A DNA stretch of 64,000 nt from Aurantibacter_A sp039941195 (GTDB taxonomy: Bacteria > Bacteroidota > Bacteroidia > Flavobacteriales > Flavobacteriaceae). Positions 35,554 to 43,821 of the stretch are shown here, piece by piece. The DNA is taken from NCBI RefSeq assembly GCF_039941195.1, contig NZ_JBDVFA010000035.1, positions 1-64,000 on the forward strand. The letters are read 5' to 3'. How positions within the stretch are numbered: position 1 is the stretch's first letter; each line of letters starts with the position of its first letter. The translations under genes were made by a program, and so were the position numbers. Below the pieces are notes generated by a model that worked only from the letters and a program-made list of their open reading frames with translations, did not search any database and had not been told where the DNA came from.

Positions 35554-36039
35554 ATGATTTATAAAAGCCTAATATTAGCGTCATTGATTTTTTTCTTTGG
35601 AAATCCTTCCGAAGAGAATATTCGCTATTACAAGGAATATTATAAAACTGGCAAAAAGAAATCTGAAGGTTGGGTAAAAAACGGTGTAAAATCTGGTTAT
35701 TGGAAATTTTACTATTCTAATGGAAATGTAGCGGAAAAAGGGCATTATAAAAATGGTCAACGGGTTGCTTATTGGTATTTCTACACCCCTAACAAAACAA
35801 GAAGTACTGAAGGGCACTATTCACAAGGAAGAAAATCGGATTGGTGGCTTTATTATGATGAAAATGGGAGGCTCGACTATAAATGTCAATTAAATACAGG
35901 AGTTAAAAACGGGTATTGCATTCAATACACCAATGGTGAAATAGCTTCAGCAATTAGGTACAACAAAGGCAAAAAAATAAAGGAATGGCATGACATTAAA
36001 AGTTTTAAAAGGGAAAATAAATTAACTGATTTGCGATAA
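35554..36039 (+). CDS. MORN-repeat / YwqK-like protein
   Basis: This 161-residue protein has an N-terminal hydrophobic stretch (likely signal) and four to five repeats of the pattern G-x-W-x-F-Y-x-x-N-G (for example SGYWKFYYSNGNVAEKGHYKNGQ). These are typical of MORN-type or YwqK-like repeat proteins. The database label antitoxin for YwqK is weakly founded, and I see no partner toxin. It lies 41 bases after the Fe-S protein gene. Confidence 0.78.
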   Translation: MIYKSLILASLIFFFGNPSEENIRYYKEYYKTGKKKSEGWVKNGVKSGYWKFYYSNGNVAEKGHYKNGQRVAYWYFYTPNKTRSTEGHYSQGRKSDWWLYYDENGRLDYKCQLNTGVKNGYCIQYTNGEIASAIRYNKGKKIKEWHDIKSFKRENKLTDLR

Positions 36040-36185
36040 TATAACCACATTTGCATAAGTTATTATTTTCATTCATTTAATTCGAGCCTAGGAAAAAAAT
36101 CTTCACCGAATACAAATTAATCTAAAGCAATAATTCATTGCATCTAAATCAAGGAAAAAAATAGAACCTTAAATAGGTCTCAGCA

Positions 36186-36881
36186 ATGAAAAATAAAATA
36201 ATTAAAGTTATAATTCCCGCATATAATGAAGCTGATTCTATTGCATCAGTCATTAAAGAGATTCCTGATATAGTTTCGGAAATTATAGTAGTCAATAATA
36301 ATTCATCAGATGATACTGTAGAAAACGCCAAAAAAGCAGGTGCTACAGTACTTTCCGAAGCCCGAATGGGCTATGGATATGCCTGCTTAAAAGGAATGAA
36401 TTATGTAGCAGAGCAATCCGAAAGACCACATATTATCGTATTTATTGATGGAGACTATAGTGATTATCCGGAAGAACTAAGTAAACTAGTAGCACCCATA
36501 TTAAATGAAGGTTTTGATTTTGTAATTGGTGCTCGTGTAAAGCGACTTAGAGAAGAAGGCAGCATGACACCGCAACAAATTTTCGGTAATTGGTTAGCAA
36601 CCAGTCTAATGAAATTGCTCTTTAAGGCAACATTTACTGATCTTGGACCGTTTAGAGCAATAAGGTACGACAAGTTGCTAGCGCTACAGATGGAAGATAA
36701 AACCTATGGGTGGACGGTAGAAATGCAACTTAAGGCTCTGAAAAAAAAGCTGATATATACTGAAATACCAGTGCATTACAAGAAAAGAATTGGTGTTTCA
36801 AAAGTATCAGGAACCGTAAAAGGTAGTATATTTGCTGGTATAAAAATCTTGGGTTGGATATTCAAGTACAGCCTAAAATAA
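36186..36881 (+). CDS. GT2 polyprenyl-phosphate glycosyltransferase-like (DPM1 type)
   Basis: This 231-residue cytosolic GT-A enzyme has VIIPAYNEADSIASVI, VVNNNSSDDT, the DXD-like FIDGDYSDYPEEL and ARVKRLREEGSMTPQQIFGN. These are typical of enzymes that load a sugar from UDP- or GDP-sugar on a polyprenyl phosphate. It is followed by a cellulose-synthase-like GT2 and a multi-span glycosyltransferase. It may supply the lipid-linked sugar that the last enzyme needs. Confidence 0.85.
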   Translation: MKNKIIKVIIPAYNEADSIASVIKEIPDIVSEIIVVNNNSSDDTVENAKKAGATVLSEARMGYGYACLKGMNYVAEQSERPHIIVFIDGDYSDYPEELSKLVAPILNEGFDFVIGARVKRLREEGSMTPQQIFGNWLATSLMKLLFKATFTDLGPFRAIRYDKLLALQMEDKTYGWTVEMQLKALKKKLIYTEIPVHYKKRIGVSKVSGTVKGSIFAGIKILGWIFKYSLK

Positions 36882-36915
36882 AATAGAGTTTTTTATATAA
36901 ATTTAGATTGTAATT

Positions 36916-38400
36916 ATGGGATTGATTCTTACATACATTATTCTAACCGTATATAGCATCTCATTAATGCTCATATTCTTCTACAGTCTTGCGCAGTTAA
37001 ACTTGTTAGTCAACTACTTAGGCAACAAACGTAGAAATCAAACCGCACCAAAATTCAATTTACTAGATCCAAAAGAAATACCATATGTAACCATTCAGCT
37101 CCCTGTTTATAATGAGGAGTACGTAATGGAACGTTTGTTAGAGAACATTTCAAAAATAGAATACCCAAAAAGCAAATTAGAAATACAGGTTTTAGATGAT
37201 TCTACCGATGATACTGTAATTGATACTGCTAAACATGTAAAAGTATTACGGGAAACTGGTTTGGATATTACCCACATTACACGAACTAACCGTCAAGGAT
37301 TTAAAGCTGGTGCCTTAAAAGAAGGTCTTGAAATTGCAAAAGGTGATTTTATTGCCATTTTTGATGCTGACTTTTTACCAGACAGCGATTGGTTAAAGAA
37401 AACTGTAATTTATTTTAAAGATGCAGAGATTGGTGTTGTTCAAACAAGATGGGGCCATATTAACAGAGATTATTCTACTTTAACTCGTATTCAAGCTTTT
37501 GCATTAGATGCACATTTTACGTTAGAACAAGTTGGAAGAAGCTCCAAGGGACATTTTATTAATTTTAATGGAACTGCTGGAATTTGGAGAAAAGAATGTA
37601 TACTAGATGCTGGAAACTGGGAAGGCGACACTCTTACAGAAGATCTTGACTTAAGTTATAGAGCGCAATTAAAAGATTGGAAATTTAAGTATTTAGAAGA
37701 TGTTGAAACTCCTGCTGAATTGCCAGTAGTAATTAGTGCAGCACGTTCACAACAATTTCGTTGGAATAAAGGTGGTGCTGAAAATTTTAGAAAATCTGTT
37801 TGGCGTGTTTTATCTGCCAAAAACATATCATTTAAAACTAAGTTTCATGGTGTAATGCACTTGCTAAACAGTTCCATGTTTCTATGTGTATTTTTAGTAG
37901 CCCTTTTGAGTATTCCTGCAATGTATATAAAAGCTATATACCCACATTTGGATTGGGTATTCTCACTACTTCAGTTTTTTGTCTTAAGCACCATAATATT
38001 ATTTGTTTGTTATTGGTTTACGTTTAAAAGCATACAAGGCAGTAGTTTCGATAAATTTATAGATTACATTAAACTATTCTTTACCTTTTTTGCAGTAGCC
38101 TTAGGTTTTTCTTTACACAACACGATTGCTGTTTTAGAGGGGCATATGGGTAAACGCAGTGAATTTGTACGTACACCAAAATTTAATATAAATAGTATTA
38201 CGGAAAGTTGGAAGGGCAATAAGTACCTTGCCAAGAAACTTTCACCAAATATGATTATAGAAGCCGTATTAATGGTTTATTTCTTATTTGGCATGTATAG
38301 TGCGATTCCTCTTAATGATTTCGGGTTATTTCCGTTTCACTTCATGTTATTTTTAGGTTTCGGATTTGTATTCACAAAGTCTTTGACCTCAAGAGCATAA
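36916..38400 (+). CDS. Cellulose-synthase-like membrane GT2 glycosyltransferase
   Basis: This 494-residue protein has one N-terminal transmembrane helix and a processive GT2 domain. Its motifs are TIQLPVYNEEYVMERLLEN, LEIQVLDDSTDDT, AIFDADFLPDSDWL (DxD), TEDLDLSYRAQLKDW (TED) and QQFRWNKGG (QxxRW). Four or more C-terminal membrane segments follow. The lack of a PilZ domain and of a BcsB partner separates it from cellulose synthase. It resembles the glucomannan/glycolipid GT2 group. Product unknown. Confidence 0.87.
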   Translation: MGLILTYIILTVYSISLMLIFFYSLAQLNLLVNYLGNKRRNQTAPKFNLLDPKEIPYVTIQLPVYNEEYVMERLLENISKIEYPKSKLEIQVLDDSTDDTVIDTAKHVKVLRETGLDITHITRTNRQGFKAGALKEGLEIAKGDFIAIFDADFLPDSDWLKKTVIYFKDAEIGVVQTRWGHINRDYSTLTRIQAFALDAHFTLEQVGRSSKGHFINFNGTAGIWRKECILDAGNWEGDTLTEDLDLSYRAQLKDWKFKYLEDVETPAELPVVISAARSQQFRWNKGGAENFRKSVWRVLSAKNISFKTKFHGVMHLLNSSMFLCVFLVALLSIPAMYIKAIYPHLDWVFSLLQFFVLSTIILFVCYWFTFKSIQGSSFDKFIDYIKLFFTFFAVALGFSLHNTIAVLEGHMGKRSEFVRTPKFNINSITESWKGNKYLAKKLSPNMIIEAVLMVYFLFGMYSAIPLNDFGLFPFHFMLFLGFGFVFTKSLTSRA

Positions 38401-38463
38401 ATTTCTCGCTATTAAATAATTTAATTTTCATATTTTCAGTTATTCAAACCGACTAAAACTGAA

Positions 38464-39852
38464 ATGCAAAATCGTATATTTTCATACGCCAAACTTCACA
38501 AAATTCCAATTCTGCTAGTAATAGCAAGTTTATTATTTTATTTTGTATTTGCTTATAAACTGCCTCGCACCGATTTTGTTAAGCTCCTCTGTTTATTTAT
38601 TGCACTTTTCATGCTTTGTTTCAAGATAATTCAGTTTGAAAAATGGAACTATAAATTCCTTTTAATTGTAGGCGTCTTATTTCGGTTGGTGTTTATAGCA
38701 GCAGAACCTAGTCTTTCACAAGATTATTTTCGATTTATTTGGGATGGCGAATTGGTTAGTAATTTTATCAATCCGTATTTAGCAGTACCAAACACCCTAA
38801 TAGAACAACAAGATTTAGTTATCGCGAATGCCAAAGAACTTTATAATGGTATGGGGACATTAAGTGCTAGGCATTTTAGCAACTATCCTCCCATGAATCA
38901 AATTCTATTTGCAATCGCTGCACTTTTTGGGGGGAAATCTGTACTAGGTACAACAATAGTAATGCGGATATTAATCATACTAGCAGATATTGGTATATTC
39001 TATTTTGGTAGAAAATTATTGCGAAATCTAAATCAGTCACCACATTTAATATTTTGGTATTTTTTAAATCCATTGGTCATAATTGAACTTACGGGTAATC
39101 TCCATTTCGAAGGCGTAATGCTCTTCTTTTTTGTATGGTCCATTTATTTATTATCTGTAAAAAAATGGTTAGTAGCAGCAATACCATATGCGCTTGCTAT
39201 TTTAATAAAGTTAGTGCCTTTAATGTTTCTTCCGCTATTCTTTAAATATTTAGGTATCAAAAAAAGTATTTTATTTTACTTTATTGTGGGTATTGTATCC
39301 GTTATATTCTTAATGCCATTTTACTCCCCAGACTTTATTAACAATTACTCCCAAACAGTAGGCCTCTGGTTTTCCAATTTCGAGTTTAATGCAGGTCCGT
39401 ATAATCTAATTGAAAAGATTGCTATTTATTATGACCAAAAACCATGGGAATTTATAAAGAGTTACGGTAAAGTAACACCATATGCTACTATTGCTTTAGT
39501 TCTATTATTCGCACTTTTTAAAGTAGATAAACAGTTAAAAAATCTACTTATGGCCATGCTTTGGGTTTTAACTGTCTATTATTTTATAAGTACAACGGTT
39601 CACCCGTGGTACATCATCTTTCTTTTGCCATTATGTGCTTTTTCTGATTTTAGATTTCCTATAATTTGGTCAGCAGCAGTAGTACTAAGTTATTACGCTT
39701 ACGCCCAAGCGGACTATAAAGAAAATCTTTGGCTACTTGCCATTGAATATATTTCTGTGTTTGGCTATATGTGCTACGAAATCATTAAACTAAACAAACA
39801 AAAACCTTTTTTTCGAAAAAATACCACTTCAAACGTTGTCGACTCAATTTAA
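38464..39852 (+). CDS. Multi-span membrane glycosyltransferase (GT87/mannosyltransferase-like)
   Basis: This 462-residue membrane protein has about eleven hydrophobic segments. An acidic loop after the second segment (PSLSQDYFRFIWDGELV) has the Asp-rich element typical of GT-C enzymes that take sugars from polyprenyl phosphate. TTVHPWYIIFLLPL near the C-terminus matches DUF2029/GT87-type proteins. Together with the DPM1-like enzyme it could glycosylate a lipid or polymer outside the inner membrane. The arginine leader's promoter begins inside its last codons. Confidence 0.75.
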   Translation: MQNRIFSYAKLHKIPILLVIASLLFYFVFAYKLPRTDFVKLLCLFIALFMLCFKIIQFEKWNYKFLLIVGVLFRLVFIAAEPSLSQDYFRFIWDGELVSNFINPYLAVPNTLIEQQDLVIANAKELYNGMGTLSARHFSNYPPMNQILFAIAALFGGKSVLGTTIVMRILIILADIGIFYFGRKLLRNLNQSPHLIFWYFLNPLVIIELTGNLHFEGVMLFFFVWSIYLLSVKKWLVAAIPYALAILIKLVPLMFLPLFFKYLGIKKSILFYFIVGIVSVIFLMPFYSPDFINNYSQTVGLWFSNFEFNAGPYNLIEKIAIYYDQKPWEFIKSYGKVTPYATIALVLLFALFKVDKQLKNLLMAMLWVLTVYYFISTTVHPWYIIFLLPLCAFSDFRFPIIWSAAVVLSYYAYAQADYKENLWLLAIEYISVFGYMCYEIIKLNKQKPFFRKNTTSNVVDSI

Positions 39853-39864
39853 TTTGTATTTTTG
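39835..39864 (+). promoter_or_regulatory. Promoter of the arginine leader and operon
   Basis: GTTG at 39835-39838 and TATTTTTG at 39857-39864 are 18 bases apart, a near-consensus Bacteroidota promoter. Transcription should start at about 39870-39872, at or just before the leader ATG (39872). The leader mRNA would therefore be almost leaderless. Confidence 0.6.
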
Positions 39865-39871
39865 ATTTTCA

Positions 39872-39940
39872 ATGCAAGCACAGAATTACATATTCGCATT
39901 AAATACACGTCCGGTATCTCTACGCCGTCGTCGCCCGTAA
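39872..39940 (+). CDS. Putative arginine-sensing leader peptide (22 residues)
   Basis: The ORF starts MQAQNYIFALNTRP and ends VSLRRRRP before TAA. It has five Arg codons among 22, four of them consecutive (CGC CGT CGT CGC at 39923-39934) next to the stop, in a genome region where CGN codons are not common. It ends 89 bases before the first gene of the arginine operon and follows a good promoter. This is the layout of an amino-acid-biosynthesis leader peptide. A ribosome slowed by scarce Arg-tRNA, or one arrested by the nascent chain, could change folding of the following RNA. Function is inferred; expression has not been shown. Confidence 0.75.
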   Translation: MQAQNYIFALNTRPVSLRRRRP

Positions 39941-39945
39941 GGGTG
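39932..39945 (+). promoter_or_regulatory. Hairpin over the leader's last Arg codon and stop codon
   Basis: CGCCC (39932-39936) pairs with GGGTG (39941-39945) around a GTAA loop, a GNRA-type tetraloop, so the TAA stop sits in the loop. One pair is G-U. A second weak stem TGGAAA/TTTCCG (39957-39962 with 39975-39980) follows. No T-run follows either, so this is not a simple intrinsic terminator. Confidence 0.45.
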
Positions 39946-40029
39946 CACTTCTATTATGGAAAAAGGTGAGTCCATTTCCGCATTTCGACAAAACACATTC
40001 AAAAATTTTAATTTAAACAGGTAGCAACA

Positions 40030-40644
40030 ATGGATATTGTTATTGCTAACGAGTCACATTTTAAGTACGCCCAAATTATTTGCGATACTATTGCAAAATC
40101 TGCACAAGTACGTGGCACCGGTATTGCAAAAAGAACGCCGGAATACATCAATAAAAAGCTTTCGAACGGAAATGCCGTAATAGCTTTAGAAGGTGATAAA
40201 TTTGCTGGTTTTTGTTATATCGAGGTTTGGGGACATGAAAAATATGTGGCAAACTCGGGCTTAATCGTACATCCTGATTACAGAAATCAAGGTTTAGCAA
40301 AGAAAATTAAAAATGAGATTTTCAAGCTATCAACAAGTAAATTTCCAGATGCAAAAATATTCGGAATCACTACCGGACTTGCGGTAATGAAAATTAATTA
40401 CGAATTAGGCTACAAACCTGTAACATTTTCGGAATTAACAGATGACCCTGAATTTTGGAAAGGGTGTCAAACTTGCAAAAATTTTGATGTTTTAACGCGC
40501 ACAGAGCAAAAAATGTGTCTTTGTACTGGTATGTTATACGACCCAAAGGTTAAAGCAAAAAGCACAAAAAAGCCAAATAGTAAAGTATATCAAAAATTAA
40601 AAAGTTTAAAGGAAAGTATATTCCTAAAGAAAAATACAAAATGA
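40030..40644 (+). CDS. GNAT acyltransferase, candidate first enzyme of arginine synthesis
   Basis: This 204-residue protein has a GNAT N-acetyltransferase domain. The acetyl-CoA loop is in NSGLIVHPDYRNQGLAKKI. A Cys-rich C-terminal extension follows (C146, C149, C163, C165; CxxC and CxC) that could bind a metal, ending in a basic tail. It is the first structural gene of the arginine operon, overlapping argG by 4 bases. No other N-acylglutamate synthase (argA or argJ) is present in the operon. The acylation of glutamate is therefore a reasonable but inferred role; whether acetyl or succinyl is used is not clear. Confidence 0.8.
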   Translation: MDIVIANESHFKYAQIICDTIAKSAQVRGTGIAKRTPEYINKKLSNGNAVIALEGDKFAGFCYIEVWGHEKYVANSGLIVHPDYRNQGLAKKIKNEIFKLSTSKFPDAKIFGITTGLAVMKINYELGYKPVTFSELTDDPEFWKGCQTCKNFDVLTRTEQKMCLCTGMLYDPKVKAKSTKKPNSKVYQKLKSLKESIFLKKNTK

Positions 40645-41831
40645 AAAAATTAGTTTTAGCATACAGTGGTGGGCTTGATACTTCGTATTGCGCCAAATAT
40701 TTATCAAAGGAAAAAGGATTCGAAGTACATGCAGTAAGTGTAAATACAGGTGGTTTTTCTACTGAAGAAATTGCAACAATTAAAGAGAAAGCATTACAGC
40801 TTGGCGCATCATCTTATACTTCTATAGATGCGGTACAAACATTTTATGACAAGGTAGTAAAGTATCTTATTTTCGGTAATGTATTAAAAAACAACACCTA
40901 TCCTCTTTCTGTAAGTGCCGAACGAATTGTTCAAGCCATAGAAATAGTGAACTATGCAAAAGAAGTAGGTGCAGAATATATTGCTCATGGAAGTACTGGT
41001 GCTGGTAATGACCAAGTAAGATTTGATATGATTTTTCAAATTATTGCCCCTGAAATTGAAATAATTACTCCTATTAGAGACAACTCTTTAGCAAGAGAAG
41101 CAGAAATAGCTTACTTAAAAGAAAACGGTGTAGATTATTCTTGGGAAAAAGCAAAATACTCAATAAATAGAGGCCTTTGGGGAACATCTGTAGGTGGGGA
41201 AGAAACGCTAACTTCAGAAAAAGCATTACCAGATTCGGCTTACCCAAGTCAATTACAGGAAAAGAATCCTTCAGAAGTAAAACTTACTTTTGAAAAAGGA
41301 GAACTAGTAGCTATCGATGGAGAAAAAGATAGTCCCGTTGCCAATATAGAAAAGTTAGAAGCAATAGCATCTACTTATGCTATTGGGAGAGACATTCATG
41401 TGGGTGACACTATTATTGGAACCAAAGGCAGGGTTGGTTTTGAAGCACCTGCGTCGTTAATTATTATAAAAGCACACCATTTACTAGAAAAACATACACT
41501 TACTAAATGGCAGCAATACCAAAAAGAACAACAAGGTAATTTTTATGGAATGCTTTTGCATGAAGGAAATTATTTAGACGCCGTAATGCGAAATATTGAA
41601 GCTTTCTTAACTGACACACAAAAGACAGTATCAGGCGATGTTTTTGTTGGCCTATATCCATTTCAATTTAGATTACAAGGTATTTCTTCTAAACATGATT
41701 TAATGACAGATGCTTTTGGCAGTTATGGTGAAATAAATAAAGGATGGTCTGCTGATGATGCAAAAGGCTTTATTAAAATACTTTCAAATTCAGGAAAGAT
41801 TTATAATCATGTAAACCAAAAAGATGATTAA
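40641..41831 (+). CDS. argG: Argininosuccinate synthase
   Basis: This 396-residue enzyme joins citrulline and aspartate with ATP to form argininosuccinate. The PP-loop ATP motif LAYSGGLDTSYC lies at the N-terminus. IAHGSTGAGNDQVRFD forms the citrulline/aspartate region, and ITPIRDNSLAREAE, KYSINRGLWGTSVGGEE and YPFQFRLQG follow. Length is normal. It overlaps both neighbours (4 bases with GNAT, 8 bases with argC), so translation is coupled. Confidence 0.97.
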   Translation: MKKLVLAYSGGLDTSYCAKYLSKEKGFEVHAVSVNTGGFSTEEIATIKEKALQLGASSYTSIDAVQTFYDKVVKYLIFGNVLKNNTYPLSVSAERIVQAIEIVNYAKEVGAEYIAHGSTGAGNDQVRFDMIFQIIAPEIEIITPIRDNSLAREAEIAYLKENGVDYSWEKAKYSINRGLWGTSVGGEETLTSEKALPDSAYPSQLQEKNPSEVKLTFEKGELVAIDGEKDSPVANIEKLEAIASTYAIGRDIHVGDTIIGTKGRVGFEAPASLIIIKAHHLLEKHTLTKWQQYQKEQQGNFYGMLLHEGNYLDAVMRNIEAFLTDTQKTVSGDVFVGLYPFQFRLQGISSKHDLMTDAFGSYGEINKGWSADDAKGFIKILSNSGKIYNHVNQKDD

Positions 41832-42798
41832 GGCAGCAATAATTGGTGGTTCTGGTTATACAGGTGGCGAATTGATTCGAATTCTTTCAAATCATCCAGA
41901 AGTTGAAATAGATTTTGTTTTCAGCACCACAAGAGCAGGCAAAAAACTATCAACAGCACATCCTGATTTATTAGGATTAACTGAAATGAAATTTACGGGC
42001 ACTGTAAATCCAAATGTAGATGTTGTATTTCTATGCCTAGGTCATGGTAATTCCTCCAAATTTTTACATGAAAATATCTTTTCTAATTCAACAAAAATTG
42101 TAGACCTCAGTAACGATTTTAGGCTTGAAAAAGATGCAATATTTGAAGGTAAAGAATTTATATATGGTTTACCCGAAATAAATAAAGCCCAAATTGAAAA
42201 GGCAAATTATATTGCTAATCCTGGTTGTTTTGCTACAGCAATTCAATTAGCTCTATTACCATTGGCAAAAGTTGGTCTATTGGATAAAGATGTACATATA
42301 AATGCCGTTACTGGCAGTACTGGTGCTGGTATTAGTCCTTCAGCTACTTCACATTTTAGTTGGAGGAATAATAATGTAAGTTGGTACAAGCCTTTTACTC
42401 ATCAGCATTTAGGTGAAATTAATGAAAGTTTAAAATCCTTTCAAAAAGATTCTGGTGAATTGTTTTTTCTTCCGAATAGAGGAAATTTTACTAGAGGAAT
42501 TTTAGCTACTGCCTACACCAAATTTGATGGCACAGTAGAACAAGCTATACAGCTATATAAAGATTTTTATGCTGATACAATTTTCACGCAAGTGGCTGAA
42601 GCACCTATAAATCTGAAACAAATTGTCAACACTAATCAATGCCATATTCATTTACACAAACATGAAGGTGTATTATTAATAACTTCTGCCATTGATAATT
42701 TATTAAAAGGTGCATCTGGACAAGCGGTACAGAACATGAATTTAATGTTTGGCTTAAATGAAAACATTGGACTCAATTTAAAAGCAGGAGTATTTTAA
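41824..42798 (+). CDS. argC: N-acetyl-gamma-glutamyl-phosphate reductase
   Basis: This 324-residue enzyme reduces N-acylglutamyl phosphate with NADPH. It has the dinucleotide motif AIIGGSGYTGGELIRIL, DLSNDFRL, the catalytic Cys C135 in NPGCFATA, and the HQHLGEIN segment with the catalytic His. Length is normal. A 95-base gap with a 13-bp inverted repeat separates it from proC. Confidence 0.96.
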   Translation: MIKAAIIGGSGYTGGELIRILSNHPEVEIDFVFSTTRAGKKLSTAHPDLLGLTEMKFTGTVNPNVDVVFLCLGHGNSSKFLHENIFSNSTKIVDLSNDFRLEKDAIFEGKEFIYGLPEINKAQIEKANYIANPGCFATAIQLALLPLAKVGLLDKDVHINAVTGSTGAGISPSATSHFSWRNNNVSWYKPFTHQHLGEINESLKSFQKDSGELFFLPNRGNFTRGILATAYTKFDGTVEQAIQLYKDFYADTIFTQVAEAPINLKQIVNTNQCHIHLHKHEGVLLITSAIDNLLKGASGQAVQNMNLMFGLNENIGLNLKAGVF

Positions 42799-42816
42799 AA
42801 AAGTAATAAGTACAAT

Positions 42817-42878
42817 GAATTAAGTACTAAGAAATTTTGTTAATGAGTAGTAGGCACTAATTACCTAGTACTTAATTC
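42817..42878. repeat. Inverted repeat between argC and proC
   Basis: GAATTAAGTACTA (42817-42829) is exactly complementary to TAGTACTTAATTC (42866-42878), with a 36-base spacer. It could form an mRNA hairpin inside the operon. It lacks a T-run, so it may protect mRNA ends or be a repeat relic and is not a terminator. Confidence 0.6.
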
Positions 42879-42893
42879 TTAAAACTAAAAACC

Positions 42894-43694
42894 ATGAGAA
42901 TAGCAATCATAGGAGCGGGAAATTTAGGATTATCTATTGCAAAAGGTATTCTACATTCTAAGGGATCAAATCACCTATATCTCACAAAAAGAAACCCAAC
43001 AGAGATTTACAATTTTGAAAAGTATGGCAATGTTATAATTACTTCAGATAATGTAGAAGCGGTACGAAATTCACAAGTTTTAATATTTGCCGTTCAGCCG
43101 AGTCAATTAGAATCTATTCTTATAGATATAAAAAGTGTTCTTGCAAAAAGACATATAATAATTTCTACCATTACCGGGTTTAGCATTGCTAAAATTGAGG
43201 CTCTAATAGGTGAAAATCATAATATAATTAGAAGTATGCCAAATACTGCCATATCCGTAGGTAAATCAATGACCTGTATTTGCTCTAATGAAAAAGGAAA
43301 AAGTCGCATCGATTTAGCCAAAGCCATTTTTAATCGCATGGGGCATTCCATTGTAATTCCTGAAGAACAAATGCAAGCGGCAACAGTTATTTGCGCAAGT
43401 GGAATTGCGTTTTGGATGCGTTTAATGCGTGCCACTACTCAAGGAGCTATTCAGCTAGGCTTTGATGCTAAAGAAGCACAAGAGCTTGCCGTTTACACTT
43501 GTAATGGTGCTGCCAGTCTACTTATTGAATCTGGCAATCATCCAGAAGAAGAGATAGATCGCGTAACTACTCCACAAGGCTGTACGATACAGGGTTTAAA
43601 TGAAATGGAGCACCAAGGTTTAAGTTCTTCATTAATTCAAGGAATTGTAGCTTCCTTTGAGAAAATTAGCAATATTAAAGAAAGACAAGTTTAA
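42894..43694 (+). CDS. proC: Pyrroline-5-carboxylate reductase
   Basis: This 266-residue enzyme carries out the last step of proline synthesis. It has an N-terminal Rossmann motif IAIIGAGNLGLSIAKGI, AVQPSQLE, IIRSMPNTAISVGKSM (NADPH and substrate region) and the C-terminal helical part with TPQGCTIQGLNEME. Length is normal. It is set within the arginine operon, between argC and the acylornithine aminotransferase. Confidence 0.95.
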   Translation: MRIAIIGAGNLGLSIAKGILHSKGSNHLYLTKRNPTEIYNFEKYGNVIITSDNVEAVRNSQVLIFAVQPSQLESILIDIKSVLAKRHIIISTITGFSIAKIEALIGENHNIIRSMPNTAISVGKSMTCICSNEKGKSRIDLAKAIFNRMGHSIVIPEEQMQAATVICASGIAFWMRLMRATTQGAIQLGFDAKEAQELAVYTCNGAASLLIESGNHPEEEIDRVTTPQGCTIQGLNEMEHQGLSSSLIQGIVASFEKISNIKERQV

Positions 43695-43821
43695 TGTAAC
43701 CCCTAACCCAGGAGAGAAGCACGTCTATTAAAAATATAAAACAAATACAGCTAATAAAATCAATTACAAAGGCTTTGCTTATATGTATTGAATTTTGTGT
43801 TTGAAATTGAACTTTGAAAAT

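Noticed and set aside
35554..36039. Toxin-antitoxin system suggested by the YwqK label
   Set aside because: No toxin gene is adjacent; the repeats only show a MORN-like protein.
36916..38400. Cellulose synthase operon
   Set aside because: No PilZ domain and no BcsB, BcsC or BcsZ partners; only the GT2 core is shared.
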